Of a DNA stretch of 64,000 nt, positions 24,303 to 35,404 are shown piece by piece. The DNA is taken from positions 496,001 through 560,000 of the forward strand of contig BDSL01000033.1 of NCBI GenBank assembly GCA_003116995.1, read 5' to 3'. The position numbers were made by a program, and so were the translations under genes. The notes beneath the pieces are model-generated. The model searched no databases, had not been told where the DNA came from, and worked only from the letters and a program-made list of their open reading frames with translations. Source of the stretch: Yamagishiella unicocca (Eukaryota; Chlorophyta; Chlorophyceae; Chlamydomonadales; Volvocaceae). The first letter of the stretch is position 1; the number at the start of each line of letters is the position of its first letter.

Positions 24303-27300
24303 CTAGTCGCCCCCCTCGTCGCCCTCCTCCTCAGCCGCAGGCTCCGCGGCTGACTCCGACCCGTCCAGCCTCAGCCCACGGCGCCCGCTGCCGCCGGCCC
24401 CTGCAGCCGTGGCAGCCACAGCGGCGGCCGCCCAGCTGACCACCTCCACCCCCGTGTCCACCAGGTTCGACGCCCCTTGCGCCAGAGACGCCAGTACGGA
24501 CGTGGATCGCGCGGTGCCGCCGCCGGATCTGGATCCGGATTCGGGGCACGGCTCAGAGTCGCCCGAATACAGCGATGACGCGGCACCGCTGACGTCAGCG
24601 CTGCCCGCTGCGGCGGCGTCGTGGCCTAGCGGCGTGGGTGTGCTGCCGGGCGCTGGGGCAGCGCCGTCCGCGGCCGCCTGGTTGGCTGCTGGCGGGTCGC
24701 GCCGCTCCGCTCGTCGCCGCCTCGTGCGCTTGGGGTCAGCCGCGGCCTTCGCGGCTCGGAGTCGTTGACCCACCTGTAGACCCATTGGATTGACGGTTAA
24801 ATCGGGTTACAAGTATAAACCGTAGTGTGGCTGGTAACATGGGTACCGGTAGCATAGGCGTTAAGGTGTATACGGTGCTGCGGTTTGAGTCCCGGCGACA
24901 GTAACACCTTCGCTACTTAATATGTCCCAACTCGCTTTGGCATTCGAACGTACGCGACACTTTCATGTCCATTGCTCTCCACGTAACACTTCAGCCGCCG
25001 CCGAAACACCTGGAGCCTGTACCGCCCTCTTACCCAGTCGTCGATAGCGCGGTGCAGGTCCTCATTAGGCAACAAGCTGTACGAGCGGAGCGGCGTGTTC
25101 GATTTAGGGTCGCGCCTGCACCGGGGTCGGGCGGATGTGTCAGGCAACGCTAACATGTTCATGTTCCTATAGTTGCTAAACGCAACCTAGTACCTCCCCT
25201 TTCCTCCCCTGCCCCCAAACCCTCAATGCCTCCATCCCCGCCGCCTGGCATCCGCGCCCCGCCGCCTGCTCACATCTGCGCCGCCAGCCACTGCTGAATG
25301 GCTGCCCGCTCGTAGGTGGGTGCTGCGGCCAGCTCCGGCGACACCAGCATGGCGGGTTGCGTCATGAGCTGCTGCGTGATGGCGCACGTGAAGCCACGTG
25401 GGACGTCCTCCCAGTCGTGAACCTCAGCAGCCAGCTGCGGGGGGGAGGGCGGGGGTGCGTGTTGCTGCTGAGGGGTCTTCAGGGGGGCCGCGAAGTGCCA
25501 CTGAAGTGCTGCAAGCCTTGAGCCCGCCCCGTCCCCCATTCACCTGCAGCGGAGCCGGCCACCTCAGCATAACCGTCCGCCCGTCGCGCCTGACCTCCTC
25601 CTCCTCCTCGTCATCCTCGTCTTCGTCACTATCGTACTGCTCGTCCTCGCCGCCGCGCGCGTTTCGCGCGCGGCCGCCAACATCCGCCGCCACCAGCGCC
25701 TGCATGGCTGCCGCGAGCTCGTCCTCGCCGCCGCCGCCGTCACCACCGCCGTTGCCAGCGGCGGCGGCCGCCGCCGCGTCCCGCTCCCGCTGCCGGGCCG
25801 CCGCTAGCGCCGCCGCAACGCCCGGCGCCTCCGCCAGCATCGCCGCCAGGACGGCGGCGCGTCCGGCATTGCCCACCAGGTCTATGGGCAGCATCAGTCG
25901 TACGATGTACGGCAGAGCCAGCGGCTCCGCTGCCTCCACCACGCTGAGCAGCAGCAGGTGGTATCCGCCCTCGTGGTGCCGTACACGCCGGGCGATCTGC
26001 GCGCGGTATGCGGTGCGAGGACCGCGAATGGCAGCCAACAAGGTTGGGTCAGCTGCCGTAGTTCGGCCGTAGTGCCGTAGTGTTCTGCAGCGCACCGTCC
26101 GGGGCTCACACGCGTCCTCAGCCTCGTACCTACCTACCCGAGCGTCCAGCCGCAACCGCAACAACCGCGACTGCAACCGCAACCGCAACAACCGCGACTG
26201 CAACCGCAACAACCGCGACTGCAACCGCAACCGCAACGGCGACCGCAACCACCCTACCCGCAGCAGCGCCGGGGTCGCCCTGGCCGCCACGTCGCTGTTG
26301 GCCGCCCCCAGCAGCCCCACGCAGTACGCCAGCGGCAGCAGCAGCGCCACATCCACTGTGGGGGCCGACAACCCCAGCTGTAGCAGCGGCAGTGCCACGA
26401 AGTGGGTCACATTCCAGGACAACAGCGCCTCGCGGAGTGGCTGCAGGGGAGGGACAGGGTTTTTTGTATAAGGGAATGGGGGGGAGGGGTAGGGGGCAAG
26501 GAAACCGTTGGACACGATGGAGGAGAAGGGAGAAAGAATTGCTGGGAAAAGGGTTTGGGAGACGCGTATGAGCGAGGTGATCGTGCGCGGAGGGCGACGA
26601 ATGAGGCGGCGAAGACGGCGATTAGGGGATAGACAAGGCTGGTGATGCGAGAACCCACAGCGACGTCGTCCCTGTTCGGTGCTGCTCCCACCGACGACCC
26701 CGCCCCTCCCACCTGGACCATCCCCTCGTACACCAGCCGCCATACCGCCATCCTGCGCCGCGCCCACGACCTCCCGGGTCGCCGACGCGACAGCAGCTCC
26801 GAAGCCACCCGCAGCCACAGCAGCAGCTCGAACGTCGTCAGCACCACACCTGCGAGGGCGGCACCGGGTGAGGGGGATTTCGAGGAAGACCCGTGGATGC
26901 CCGAAAAACCCGTTGAAAAACAGACGTGGGGGGGATGGCGGCGGCATACCACGCGATAGCGTTTCGCCCGCTGGGCGAAGACGAAGCTCGTCTGGACATA
27001 CGGACATGCAGCTGTCCGGCCGCTTCCCGTAGCCCCTGCCTTGCACGGCGGCGGCGGCGTCACTCCCTCACCTGCTATCAGCATCAGCAGCGACCCCACT
27101 GGCAGTAGCGGCAGCTGCTCACTGAACATGCTTCCGCTGCTCCTGCCGCCGCCGCCGTTAAGCTGCTCCGACGTCGCCGCCGGCGCGGGCGGCGACAGCA
27201 GCAGCACATACCGGCCGATCATGACGTGCGGCAGCACCAGCCAGCCGGCCAGCTCCGAAACCCGCGGCAGCACCAGACGCAGCAGCTCCAGGGGGCCTAG

Positions 27301-27617
27301 GCCCAGTGGGCTGGCCTCCGAGTCGCGGATGTGCTCCGAAACCTACAGAGGGCAAAAACACGGGGGAAGAGGCGTCGGGGAGGAGCGTGTGGGGCAGTGC
27401 ACGTGTTTCCTCACCCCACACAGTAACTCCCAACTCCCAACTGTCGAAGGGTTATTGCACGGCAAACCGTATCGCTCGCCGCACCTCTGACTTGCGCGGC
27501 GGCCGAACGAAGATTACGTTACGACACACGTCCTCCTTGGAAAGCCTGCCGCCACCGCCGCCGCCCCGCCTCCTCCTGCCGCCGCTCCCATTGCCAGCGT
27601 CCCCGCCGGGTCCTACC

Positions 27618-27654
<37 letters not shown>

Positions 27655-30217
27655 TGCTGCTGCCGTTACTGCCGTCCATAGACGAGTTGGTGCCAGGCGC
27701 ACCAACGGCGGCGGCGGTGCCCTCAGCGTCGACGGGGCCCTCGCCGCCGGTGGAACCTCCAGCCGAGGTCCCAGGCCGTGCATCCGCCTCCGCCAGCTCA
27801 GCCGCCGCACGTGCCGCTGCGCCTTCTGCCGCCGCCGCGCAACTCCCACTCGCAGCTGCAGCGTCAGCAACCGCGTCGCAGAACCCCGCGTCGTCACCCC
27901 CGGCGCGCGGCTCCGTTGATTGACCTCCCTGCTGCGCCGACTCACTCGGCTGCGCCGACTCACTCGGCTGCGCCTGCTGCGGCTCCGGCGGCTGCGGCTC
28001 CGGAACCTTGGACCCCAACCCTGCGCCCTGGGCCGCCGGCGGCGGCGATGGCGGCGGCAGCGCCAGCCGCAGCAGCGGCGGTGCCCCGCGCGCCTCCTTA
28101 ATCACACAGATGAACCGCCGCAGGTCGGCCTCATCGTCCGAGTCACCCCCGCGGCCTCTCTTCTCGCCGCCGCCGCCGCCAGCTGGCTGGCTACCGGCCG
28201 TAGGGGCTCTCGGATCCTCCGTGGCCTCTCCGCCGCCGCCGCCGCTGCCGTCGCCACCACCAGTGGCCTGGTCGGCGGCGTGGGGCGCCTCCGCGGAAGA
28301 TGCATCGTCGTCCTCTGCATCAGCCCCGACCTCAGCGGCGCCGGGGACGTCGCCGCTGGTGCTGGTGCTGGTGCTGCCTCCGCTTCCATCGCCGCTGCTA
28401 CTGCTGGTGTTATTGCCTCCGCCGGTGCTGCTGCTACTGCTGCTGTTACTGCCTCCGCCGCTGCTGCTATTGCTGCTGTTACTTCCTCCGCCTCCACCAC
28501 CGCTGCTATTGCTGCCGCGCTGCTCCTCCTTCGTGGCCTCCAGGGTGCACTCGATGACGGCATCGGGCTGCAGCAGCGCACGACCCAGATCGGGACGGAG
28601 GTCCGGGGCCGGTCAGAGGCGGCCGCAGAGGCGGGGCAATCTGGTTCATGGCGGGGCTCGAGGAAGACCCGTTCATGGCAGGGCGGGGGGCCCATCCAGA
28701 AGTCAGGCGCCGGTTCAGCACAGTTCATTGGGCTGCAGCCCCTCCCCTCATCGCTAAATTCCTGGTCCCTAAGCGGCCCCGAGCACGCCGCCCGCACCTC
28801 ACCTCCACATGCAGGCTCGCTGCGGACTTGGGGTCCAGCACCAGCGGCACACCTGCGGGGGCAGGAGGGGAGGGGAGGCGGGAGGTGGGGGGGAGGCGAC
28901 CCAGGCTCAGAGCTCCGTCTTTGAGCAGCAACGGAGCACCTGCTTCTGCCCCCACCCCCCCTCGGATTGGCGTTGGAATGAATCCACCTGCTCACCCACC
29001 CACCCCCCACCATCCAACGGACCAACCAACCAACTACCCAACCAACCAACCGCCAGGCACCCCGGCGGCTGAGCGGTCCCGCGCTTCTCCACTCCGGAGC
29101 CCTCCCATCCGGCCTGATTCGGGGAACACGTGCGCCTTCCTCTCGTAACCCAACGCCCACAGCCCACCCAACCACCAACCGCCAACCCACCCTGCGACAG
29201 GTGCTGCATAGCCAGCGCCAACTCCTCACTGGCTGTCAGCCACCACATGTGAAGCAGCGCCAGGCTGCGTCCGCGGGAGGAGGAGATTGCGATGAAGGGA
29301 AAGGGCGTCGTAGCGGGTTGGAGACGGCGCGATTAGGAACCGTCCAACCACCCAACTACCGTAACCGATCAACCACCCTCCCTCTGACCCACCTCCTCGG
29401 GAGCACAAGGCCCATGTGTGCATACATGCGCAGCCGCCAGGGGTAGGCCGCAGCCACCTTATGCGGCTGCCACACCAAGTGCTGCCTGACGGGGCGCTTG
29501 CCGTGCTCGGAGGCGACCATCAGCCTTTCGTACAAGCTGCCGTGCATCATGGTCAGGTCAAACGACTCCGCACCTGGCAGGTGACGGGAAATGCGGCGCC
29601 AAGAAAAGAGAGTGAAACCCGTGAAGGACAAAGGGTATTGATAGCTGGAGCAAAGGTATAGCCGTGGAACAAGCTGCGGTGGTATGACAGCCGTTGATGT
29701 GTAGTGCGGTGGGCAAAGAGGGAAGACGGGGCCCTGGGCCAGGAGAGGCGACGCCCTCCGGCGTGCAGGACCTCGCCTTTCAGCAATTTGCCGACAGGGG
29801 TGACGCCCGCACCGCGCCCTAGAAACCCTTCCTGAGATCCCTTAACATCCCACTGATAATCCCCTCTAATATCTGCTTCCCCGTACCCGGATCAACTTTC
29901 CAGACTTGCACTCTGCTGCGAGGTGTGTGTGGGGATACATAGAACCCTGCCGCAGCGTGGCCACCCGCGTAAAAACAATCCTTTGAAGGTGTACTGATGA
30001 AAACTGCCTCGCGCCGATCACCGCAAGATTGCGACTCACAGGTCTGGCCATCGCAGTCGCACGACGCCAGAAATTGCGCCCATAGCCGCTGCTTCGCGTA
30101 ATACTGCCGCTCCATGAAGCCCGGACGCGCCCAGAACACGCATATCGCGTACACCAGGAGCGTTGCACACGTCAGTAAGAAAGTCGACGCCCAGTTCCGA
30201 CGTCGGAGCAACACCAT
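24303..30217 (-). CDS. membrane-anchored U-box protein (putative E3 ubiquitin ligase)
   Basis: Twelve exons: 29854-30217, 29393-29573, 29191-29264, 28803-28852, 27485-28567, 27072-27342, 26713-26849, 26258-26440, 25544-25996, 25274-25434, 25034-25115, 24303-24773. Every junction keeps the frame, giving 1169 aa. Residues ~10-30 form one transmembrane helix (WASTFLLTCATLLVYAICVFW) after a basic MVLLRRR, so the protein is probably a signal-anchored membrane protein. A Gly/Ser-rich acidic region fills most of exon 5. Exons 6-8 encode Leu-rich helical segments. The U-box spans exons 10-11: PRGFTCAITQQLMTQPAML, TYERAAIQQWL, then DPKSNTPL and LLPNEDLHRAIDDW. That is the canonical P.F.CPIT...M..PV / TYER.AI..W / DP.T..PL / L.PN..L...I..W pattern, except that the usual CPIT is CAIT. 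The fold recruits E2-ubiquitin. The substrate and the membrane are unknown. The tail after the U-box is Ala-rich and acidic. The N-terminal exon could be a separate small gene; phase agreement favours one gene. Confidence 0.7.
26146..26252. repeat. intronic minisatellite (CCGCAA/CCGCGACTGCAA units)
   Basis: Short tandem units of CCGCAA, CAACCGCGACTG and CCGCAACCGCAA repeat across about 100 bases. The array lies within the intron between exons 8 and 9 of the U-box gene (25997-26257). Confidence 0.75.
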
Positions 30218-30624
30218 GATTTGCTCGGTAATCAGGTTATCGGGGTTTCAATAATCTAAGGAAACCCTCCAAGCTCGTGTGGCCCTTGGTTCAATTCACA
30301 TCCTGGGGATGCATTCCTGTTGGGGATCGAAATAGAAGGCATAGGGCCACTACGTTACCAAGTAACCTTTCCGAAAGACATGTTGGCCCCAGCGTAATAG
30401 AGACCCAAATTGTCCGACCGATTATTTTTCGGGACTTACATGCGTGTACAAAAGCACGGAAGCCCAACCGGCCATCGACCAACTGCGAATACAGATATAC
30501 TTTGGTTAGCATATATAATAAGCCTATTTGTGCGTGTTAGGACGCGACATACTTTCACCGTTTCATTTAGCGCGCCCCTTCGTAGCCAAGTACTCAGCAT
30601 ACAAAGCCAACGCCACGCTGCAAG
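30218..30624. promoter_or_regulatory. divergent intergenic region between U-box gene and ATX1
   Basis: About 400 bases, AT-richer than flanking genes, between two divergent start codons. Both promoters should lie here. I see no clear coding signal. One GTAC core at about 30589 is noted only because GTAC is the core of algal copper-response elements; a single 4-mer is weak evidence. Confidence 0.35.
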
Positions 30625-30828
30625 ATGTCTGAAATTGTTCTAAAAGTTGAGATGATGTGCCAAGGCTGCGTAGGAGCAGTGCAACGCGTATTGGGCAAGA
30701 TGGAGGGAGTTGAGAGCTACAACGTGAGCCTAGAGGATCAGAAGGTGGTCGTCAAGGGCACCGCCAGCCCACAAGATGTACTAGAAAAGATCTCAAAGAC
30801 GGGGAAGAAAGCCGAGCTGATATCGTAA
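30625..30828 (+). CDS. ATX1: copper chaperone ATX1
   Basis: Uninterrupted 67-aa frame with a good context at the start (CAAGATG). It begins [20 protein letters not shown]: the MxCxxC copper-binding loop sits at residues 11-15 as MCQGC. The ferredoxin-like fold continues through [23 protein letters not shown] and [20 protein letters not shown]. The conserved Lys near the end of the family is present (KTGKK). ATX1 proteins carry Cu(I) in the cytosol to the P-type ATPase of the secretory pathway, which loads multicopper oxidases such as the ferroxidase of iron uptake. Length is typical for ATX1 (about 65-75 aa). A TGTAA signal follows at 31082. Confidence 0.93.
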   Translation: MSEIVLKVEMMCQGCVGAVQRVLGKMEGVESYNVSLEDQKVVVKGTASPQDVLEKISKTGKKAELIS

Positions 30829-31034
30829 CGTTGTCGGTTTCTGCCGAATTATGCCCTGATAGAGCTGGACGTATGAGCTGTTGCAGCGCTGATCTTAATA
30901 TGCATGTTGCTCCCTGTGTCAAATTGGAAGCATATTCTTTGGTGGTGGAACGGTCGGGGGATCTCGTGTCGCATCGACAGGTTCACTCGTCGCTTTTTGC
31001 TTCGTCCAGGAAAGCATCCGGGGCCCTAACATAC

Positions 31035-31086
31035 TTACAACGCGAGGCCGCTGCCTCGGAATGAGCTTGGTGGGCATTGAGTGTAA
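31035..31086. terminator. overlapping 3' ends of ATX1 (+) and SDR gene (-)
   Basis: TTACA for the - strand gene lies at 31035-31039 and TGTAA for ATX1 at 31082-31086. The signals are crossed, so the two mRNAs would overlap at their 3' ends by roughly 50-90 bases. Confidence 0.45.
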
Positions 31087-31452
31087 TCAACCATCGTGAC
31101 CACCGACTGCTGGCCGTTTCCGTGATTCTCAGCCACGTACATTCATCTACCCAGCCTACATCCGATGTTGCGATCTGACACTGCTCCGATGGACTCGCCG
31201 TCGCCCTACCAGCAATCCTCAGCACCTCAAGGGTTCATCCCCTAGCCTCACCGCCACCCTGCCCACCAGGGCCCCACCGCCACCCCTGCCCATCACAGTG
31301 TTGCGCCCCCAGATGAGTCCTCTTCGGACCAACCGACGACACGCGGCCTGTTGCCCAGCGCGTGCACACAAGAGCATTTGGCCTTCACCACGCGTCAACA
31401 CGGTTGTCGCCTCCTTATTCGCTGCCATGCCACAGCGCTGTCACGGAGCACC

Positions 31453-33984
31453 TTACTGCCCCTTCTTCGCGGCCGCGGACCCCGGGGCGGCAGCAGCAGC
31501 CGGGATGCCATCCGCCGCCGCCCGCTTGAAGTCCGGCATGTAGCTGCCGAACGCAGCGATGACGGTGGCCAGAAAGTTGTAGTCCACAATCTGGGAGGCA
31601 GATGGTATTGGGGAGGGCGACACGGGGCTCAGAGCCTGGTCGCAGCCGAGCAGATGTTTCCGCGCTTCACAAATATGCCCAGGGGGTCAGACCTGCGCCC
31701 AGAAGGTTGCGCTCCGCGTCGCCCTCTTACCCAAAGGAGACGGGCGCGCCAGCAAGGCGACTCGGCAAGCGCCGCTTACCAAGCAGCACTCAATTCGTGA
31801 AGTCTAGGCCCGGGCACGATTCCAGCACAGCTCCGTGCCCTAGCCCCCTGCCTCTCCCATTCAGACCGTTCCTATCCCCAATCCAGTAATTCACCCACAC
31901 CGCCCGCAAGCCCCACGCCCCCAACACCCGGCCCCACAGTCCCTGGTGAGCCCGCTGCTCCGCCCACCCGCCCACCCACCCACCCACCCGCCCACCTTCG
32001 CGACCACACGGAAGGCCACCGCGGTGATGCCCACGTCGCGCCACACGGTGCGGCCCACGCTGGCGAAGACCGTATCGGGCAGCGCGTCCGGGTGCACTGC
32101 GAAGCGCTTGAAAAAGTCCAGCGCATCCAGCTTGTGGGCCTTATCGTAAAACCTGATGGCACGTGGGGCCAGGGCCGGGCCATCCGGGTGAAGATAGAGA
32201 GAGGACGTTGCAGATGGCAGGGGCAACGCGCAAGGAAGGGGAGTGGACGGTTAACTCTTTTCGCGGAACTAACCGAGACAACGGCCAACGGCGCACCTGG
32301 AAGCCACGGGTGAGGGGTGGAAGACCAGCACGTCGATGCCGTGCGGTCGTACCTCGGGCGCCAAGGAGGCCCCAAACACGGAGATGAAGGACTTGGTGGC
32401 GGCGTACTGGACGGAGAAGGGCGAGGGGATGGAAGCTGCGGCGGAGCTGGTGAACACGATGCAGCCGCGCAGGCCCGAGGATATCTGCGGACGGGGCCGG
32501 GAACCAAAGTCGGCGGTAGTAACGGGTATAATAACCTCACCGTACCAGTAGCGTGTTAAGTTGGTCGGCCGTGTCTGAACCGGCCCGGCCCGTAGAGCCC
32601 CGCCTCCGATGAAGATAACTTACACCTCCCTCACTCTTACCCTGCACGCGCGGACCGCTCAGCCCATCCTCGCAACAGCCCACCGCCCGCCCCTCACCAT
32701 TTGCTGCACGAAGTGGTGGGTGATCTGCACCGAGCTAACCGCGTTGCAGTTCAGGTTCTTCATCAGCGCGTCAAGCGGCCTGCACGGGGGAGGGAGAACG
32801 GACGCCAGTCGGGGGCCGGCGGCAAGGGCAGGCAGCAGGCAGGCGGCGGTAAAGTGTGTCCAGCAGGGTAGGCGTGTGGCGCCGGCACGGCACTTCTGCA
32901 CTGCGCATGGCCGGTGAGATCTCGGAGCCATGGCAGTGGTTCGTTCGTAGGAGGGTCGGTCAGGGTCACCTGAGCGCGCCCACGGCTCAGCATCTAGAGG
33001 GTAGAGGGTTGCGGAACGTGTGGGTGCGCCCGCGCCCGCAGGCTCAGGAGCAGGTGTGTACGCGCCCGCAAACGGCTGTCATTCTGGCATTGCAGCTTTG
33101 CGACACACCTGGTGTGGAAGAAACCCGTCAACATGTAGCCCGCGTTACAGAACACAATTTGGACCCGGATGTCCCGGGTGGCGTCCGCAATAGGACCCAA
33201 GTAGTCGTTGCCGCCGAGGTCGGCGGCGATCTGTGTGGGGCGAGCGGCAAGCGACTTGATAGCGGTCCCGCGGTGCCAATCCGAGGATTGTGTGCGTCAA
33301 AGCAACCCACTGACCCTATGGCCTGGCCCCTTCGCCCCTCTGAGACGCTGCTGCTTTTCGAGAGCGTACGACTCCGCCACTTGTTTTACGTAGCGCATAC
33401 ACCCCCGCCACTAACGAACTATCGACCGCCACATACCTTGCGGAATTGGCATTGCGGAAACGCTGACTTTAGCTCGTCAAAAGTGTTGTCGAGGAGGCTG
33501 TCACCCAGCGCCACAAGGACTACGTTCAACCCCTGACGAGCCAACCGAGTTGCGATGGACTTGCCGATGCCTGGCCGCAGGGCGTCATTTGCGCAACACA
33601 AAGTAGGCGAGTAGCGTTAAGATCAAAGACGATATTTCCTGCACTTCACAGGCCCAGTTTAAAAAGGGCGCGTTCCTGATCACTGGCGCCAACGACGAGC
33701 CGCGCGCCGCGTGGCTCCTGGCGACGTGCTGCACTCGCTTTGTGACACCAGTGATTGCATTCATCGCAGTCGTACAGCGATCGCTTGCTATGGAGCTGCC
33801 GCTAGGTACACTTCAACCTACGGACCGCCAACGCACCGGAGCTTGCGCCAGTGACAAGGGCCCAGTCAGCATTGTAGCGTTTTTTAAGGTTTTGGGTCTT
33901 ATAGAAGACGGCGCAGATAAGGTGCTGGATAACATATGTCAGGAAGCTGGGCACAAAGAGAGCGAGGAATAGGTAATACCACAT
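31453..33984 (-). CDS. membrane-anchored short-chain dehydrogenase, 3-ketoacyl-CoA reductase/17beta-HSD12-like
   Basis: Seven exons: 33837-33984, 33437-33570, 33109-33230, 32698-32779, 32297-32484, 31996-32152, 31453-31590. All phases close, giving 322 aa, the usual length of the KCR/HSD17B12 group. The N-terminus has a hydrophobic segment (YYLFLALFVPSFLTYVIQHLI) for ER anchoring. NAD(P)-binding motif TGASSGIG is split over exons 1-2. CNAGYM is the SDR NAG motif, followed by TGFF and an Asn-rich helix (LMKNLNCNAVSSVQITH). The catalytic Ser lies in VFTSSAA and the YxxxK motif is YAATK. These proteins reduce the 3-keto intermediate during elongation of very-long-chain acyl-CoAs, or related steroid/sphingoid ketones. 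The sequence does not settle which. No clear C-terminal ER-retrieval motif; the tail is Ala-rich and ends AKKGQ. Confidence 0.82.
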
Positions 33985-35404
33985 CTTTCGGTGGTTTTAA
34001 GTGCGATGTCTGCCTGAAGAAGTCGACAGTCCGGAACCTGATATGCGGAAACAGCGCCAAAGGTCAGGGACGACCAAGCTTCGGAGCGCCCAACTTTTCT
34101 TAAAGGGGTTACGGCTTTACGGCATACCACATCGTATGGATTACCTTCATATAAGCCTTTGCAAACTGTACAACCCACGACCGCTTGAATTGCGATCAGG
34201 AACGTAGGCATTGTCGTATGCCGGTATCACACGTATCCATCAATGACAGTATGCACATAACATTGTCCTAGCACTGCGCCACGCCAGCACATCTCTCCCT
34301 GGCTACCACTGGCCCCGTGGCGCCTCCAAGTTTGGCCCCCATCCCGCACCTGCCCGCACACCTCGTGCCTCCGCATCCGTCCGCCTCCGCTCGTTCCAAC
34401 CTTCAAGGCAACCCGTGTTGTCATCATCTTCAGAACCGCGAAGCAAATCCCTAAGAAGGCCGGCATGGTCCCTCGTGCTGCGCCTGCGGTGGAGCGCGGG
34501 CGAGCATTGGCGCTGGCGTAGTGGCTTTGTGGATTGAAGTGGATATTGAAGCAAGCTTAAGAGGGCCGTTATAGTTTAAGATTGTGGTAAGCTGTTCCGA
34601 ATCAGGCTGCCAGGGCAGCGCCGAAGACGGCACAGCGTCGTACAAAGGCCCCTTGTCGCTCCCCAAATATGGCACTTCACAACGTCCAGTACTGGGCTCC
34701 AGCCGCGCGCGACATGCGACTGTTCCCTGCGCAATTTGCTCGTAATGCGCGTACGCATGCTGTAGAAGCTGATTGCCGCGTGACAACGAGCGTGCCTGAC
34801 ATTGACATTTTTTCGGATGATCGGGCCCCCATCTGGGCACCGCTTTAGCTAATTAGTGCTGTGTTGCATCACGAGGGCTTGCAGGGCTTCTTTGCAGGTC
34901 CTGGACTGCCGGACCGCTAGCTAGCTGCTTTGGTATGCTCGGGGAGCCGGCGCGACGGTGCCTTGTGGATTTAACATCAAATTTAGATGGCAGGATAGAA
35001 TGCTGTTCGGTGCCTGTCAACCGCAGCGGGGCAACGGAGCGTTTGTGCCCTACGACAGGCGCTCTTACAATCTACTCCGCCCAGAAATTAGTTGATCTGG
35101 CCATATCGTTTTCGATGCATGACGCTGTGCCGCTCGCATCTTCCGCCCACGCGAGTCTTCCGCCTGCGTCTTGCTGTTAACGCATGCGGGGCCCCCCCCG
35201 CCGGAACCCCACAGGTGTCTGCGCGCTTCTGGCGACCATCAAAAGACGTCATTCCGATCACTCCGGCAAACGCTCAACGAAAGGCGCCTTGGTTCACACT
35301 ACCTCGCCGGCACCCGCCCCCCGGCTCCCGACCACACCGCTTCTTTTCAACTCACGTCGTCATCAGCGAACTCCTGTGTCACCCAGACCCACGTGGCCGC
35401 CATC
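33985..35404. other. divergent intergenic region, 1.4 kb, no confident gene
   Basis: Lies between the starts of the SDR gene (-) and the first Cys-rich gene (+). A 129-codon frame on the - strand at 34451-34840 lacks a recognisable domain or splice context. The region presumably holds two promoters and long 5' UTRs. Confidence 0.35.

Noticed and set aside
24868..24900. tRNA-like B-box word (GGTTTGAGTCCC)
   Set aside because: No matching A box or cloverleaf could be folded around it.
26146..26252. CRISPR-like spacing of short repeats
   Set aside because: Units are adjacent variable-length minisatellite repeats with no unique spacers, in a eukaryotic intron.
34451..34840. 129-codon frame on the - strand
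   Set aside because: No start context, domain or neighbouring exons; kept as intergenic.
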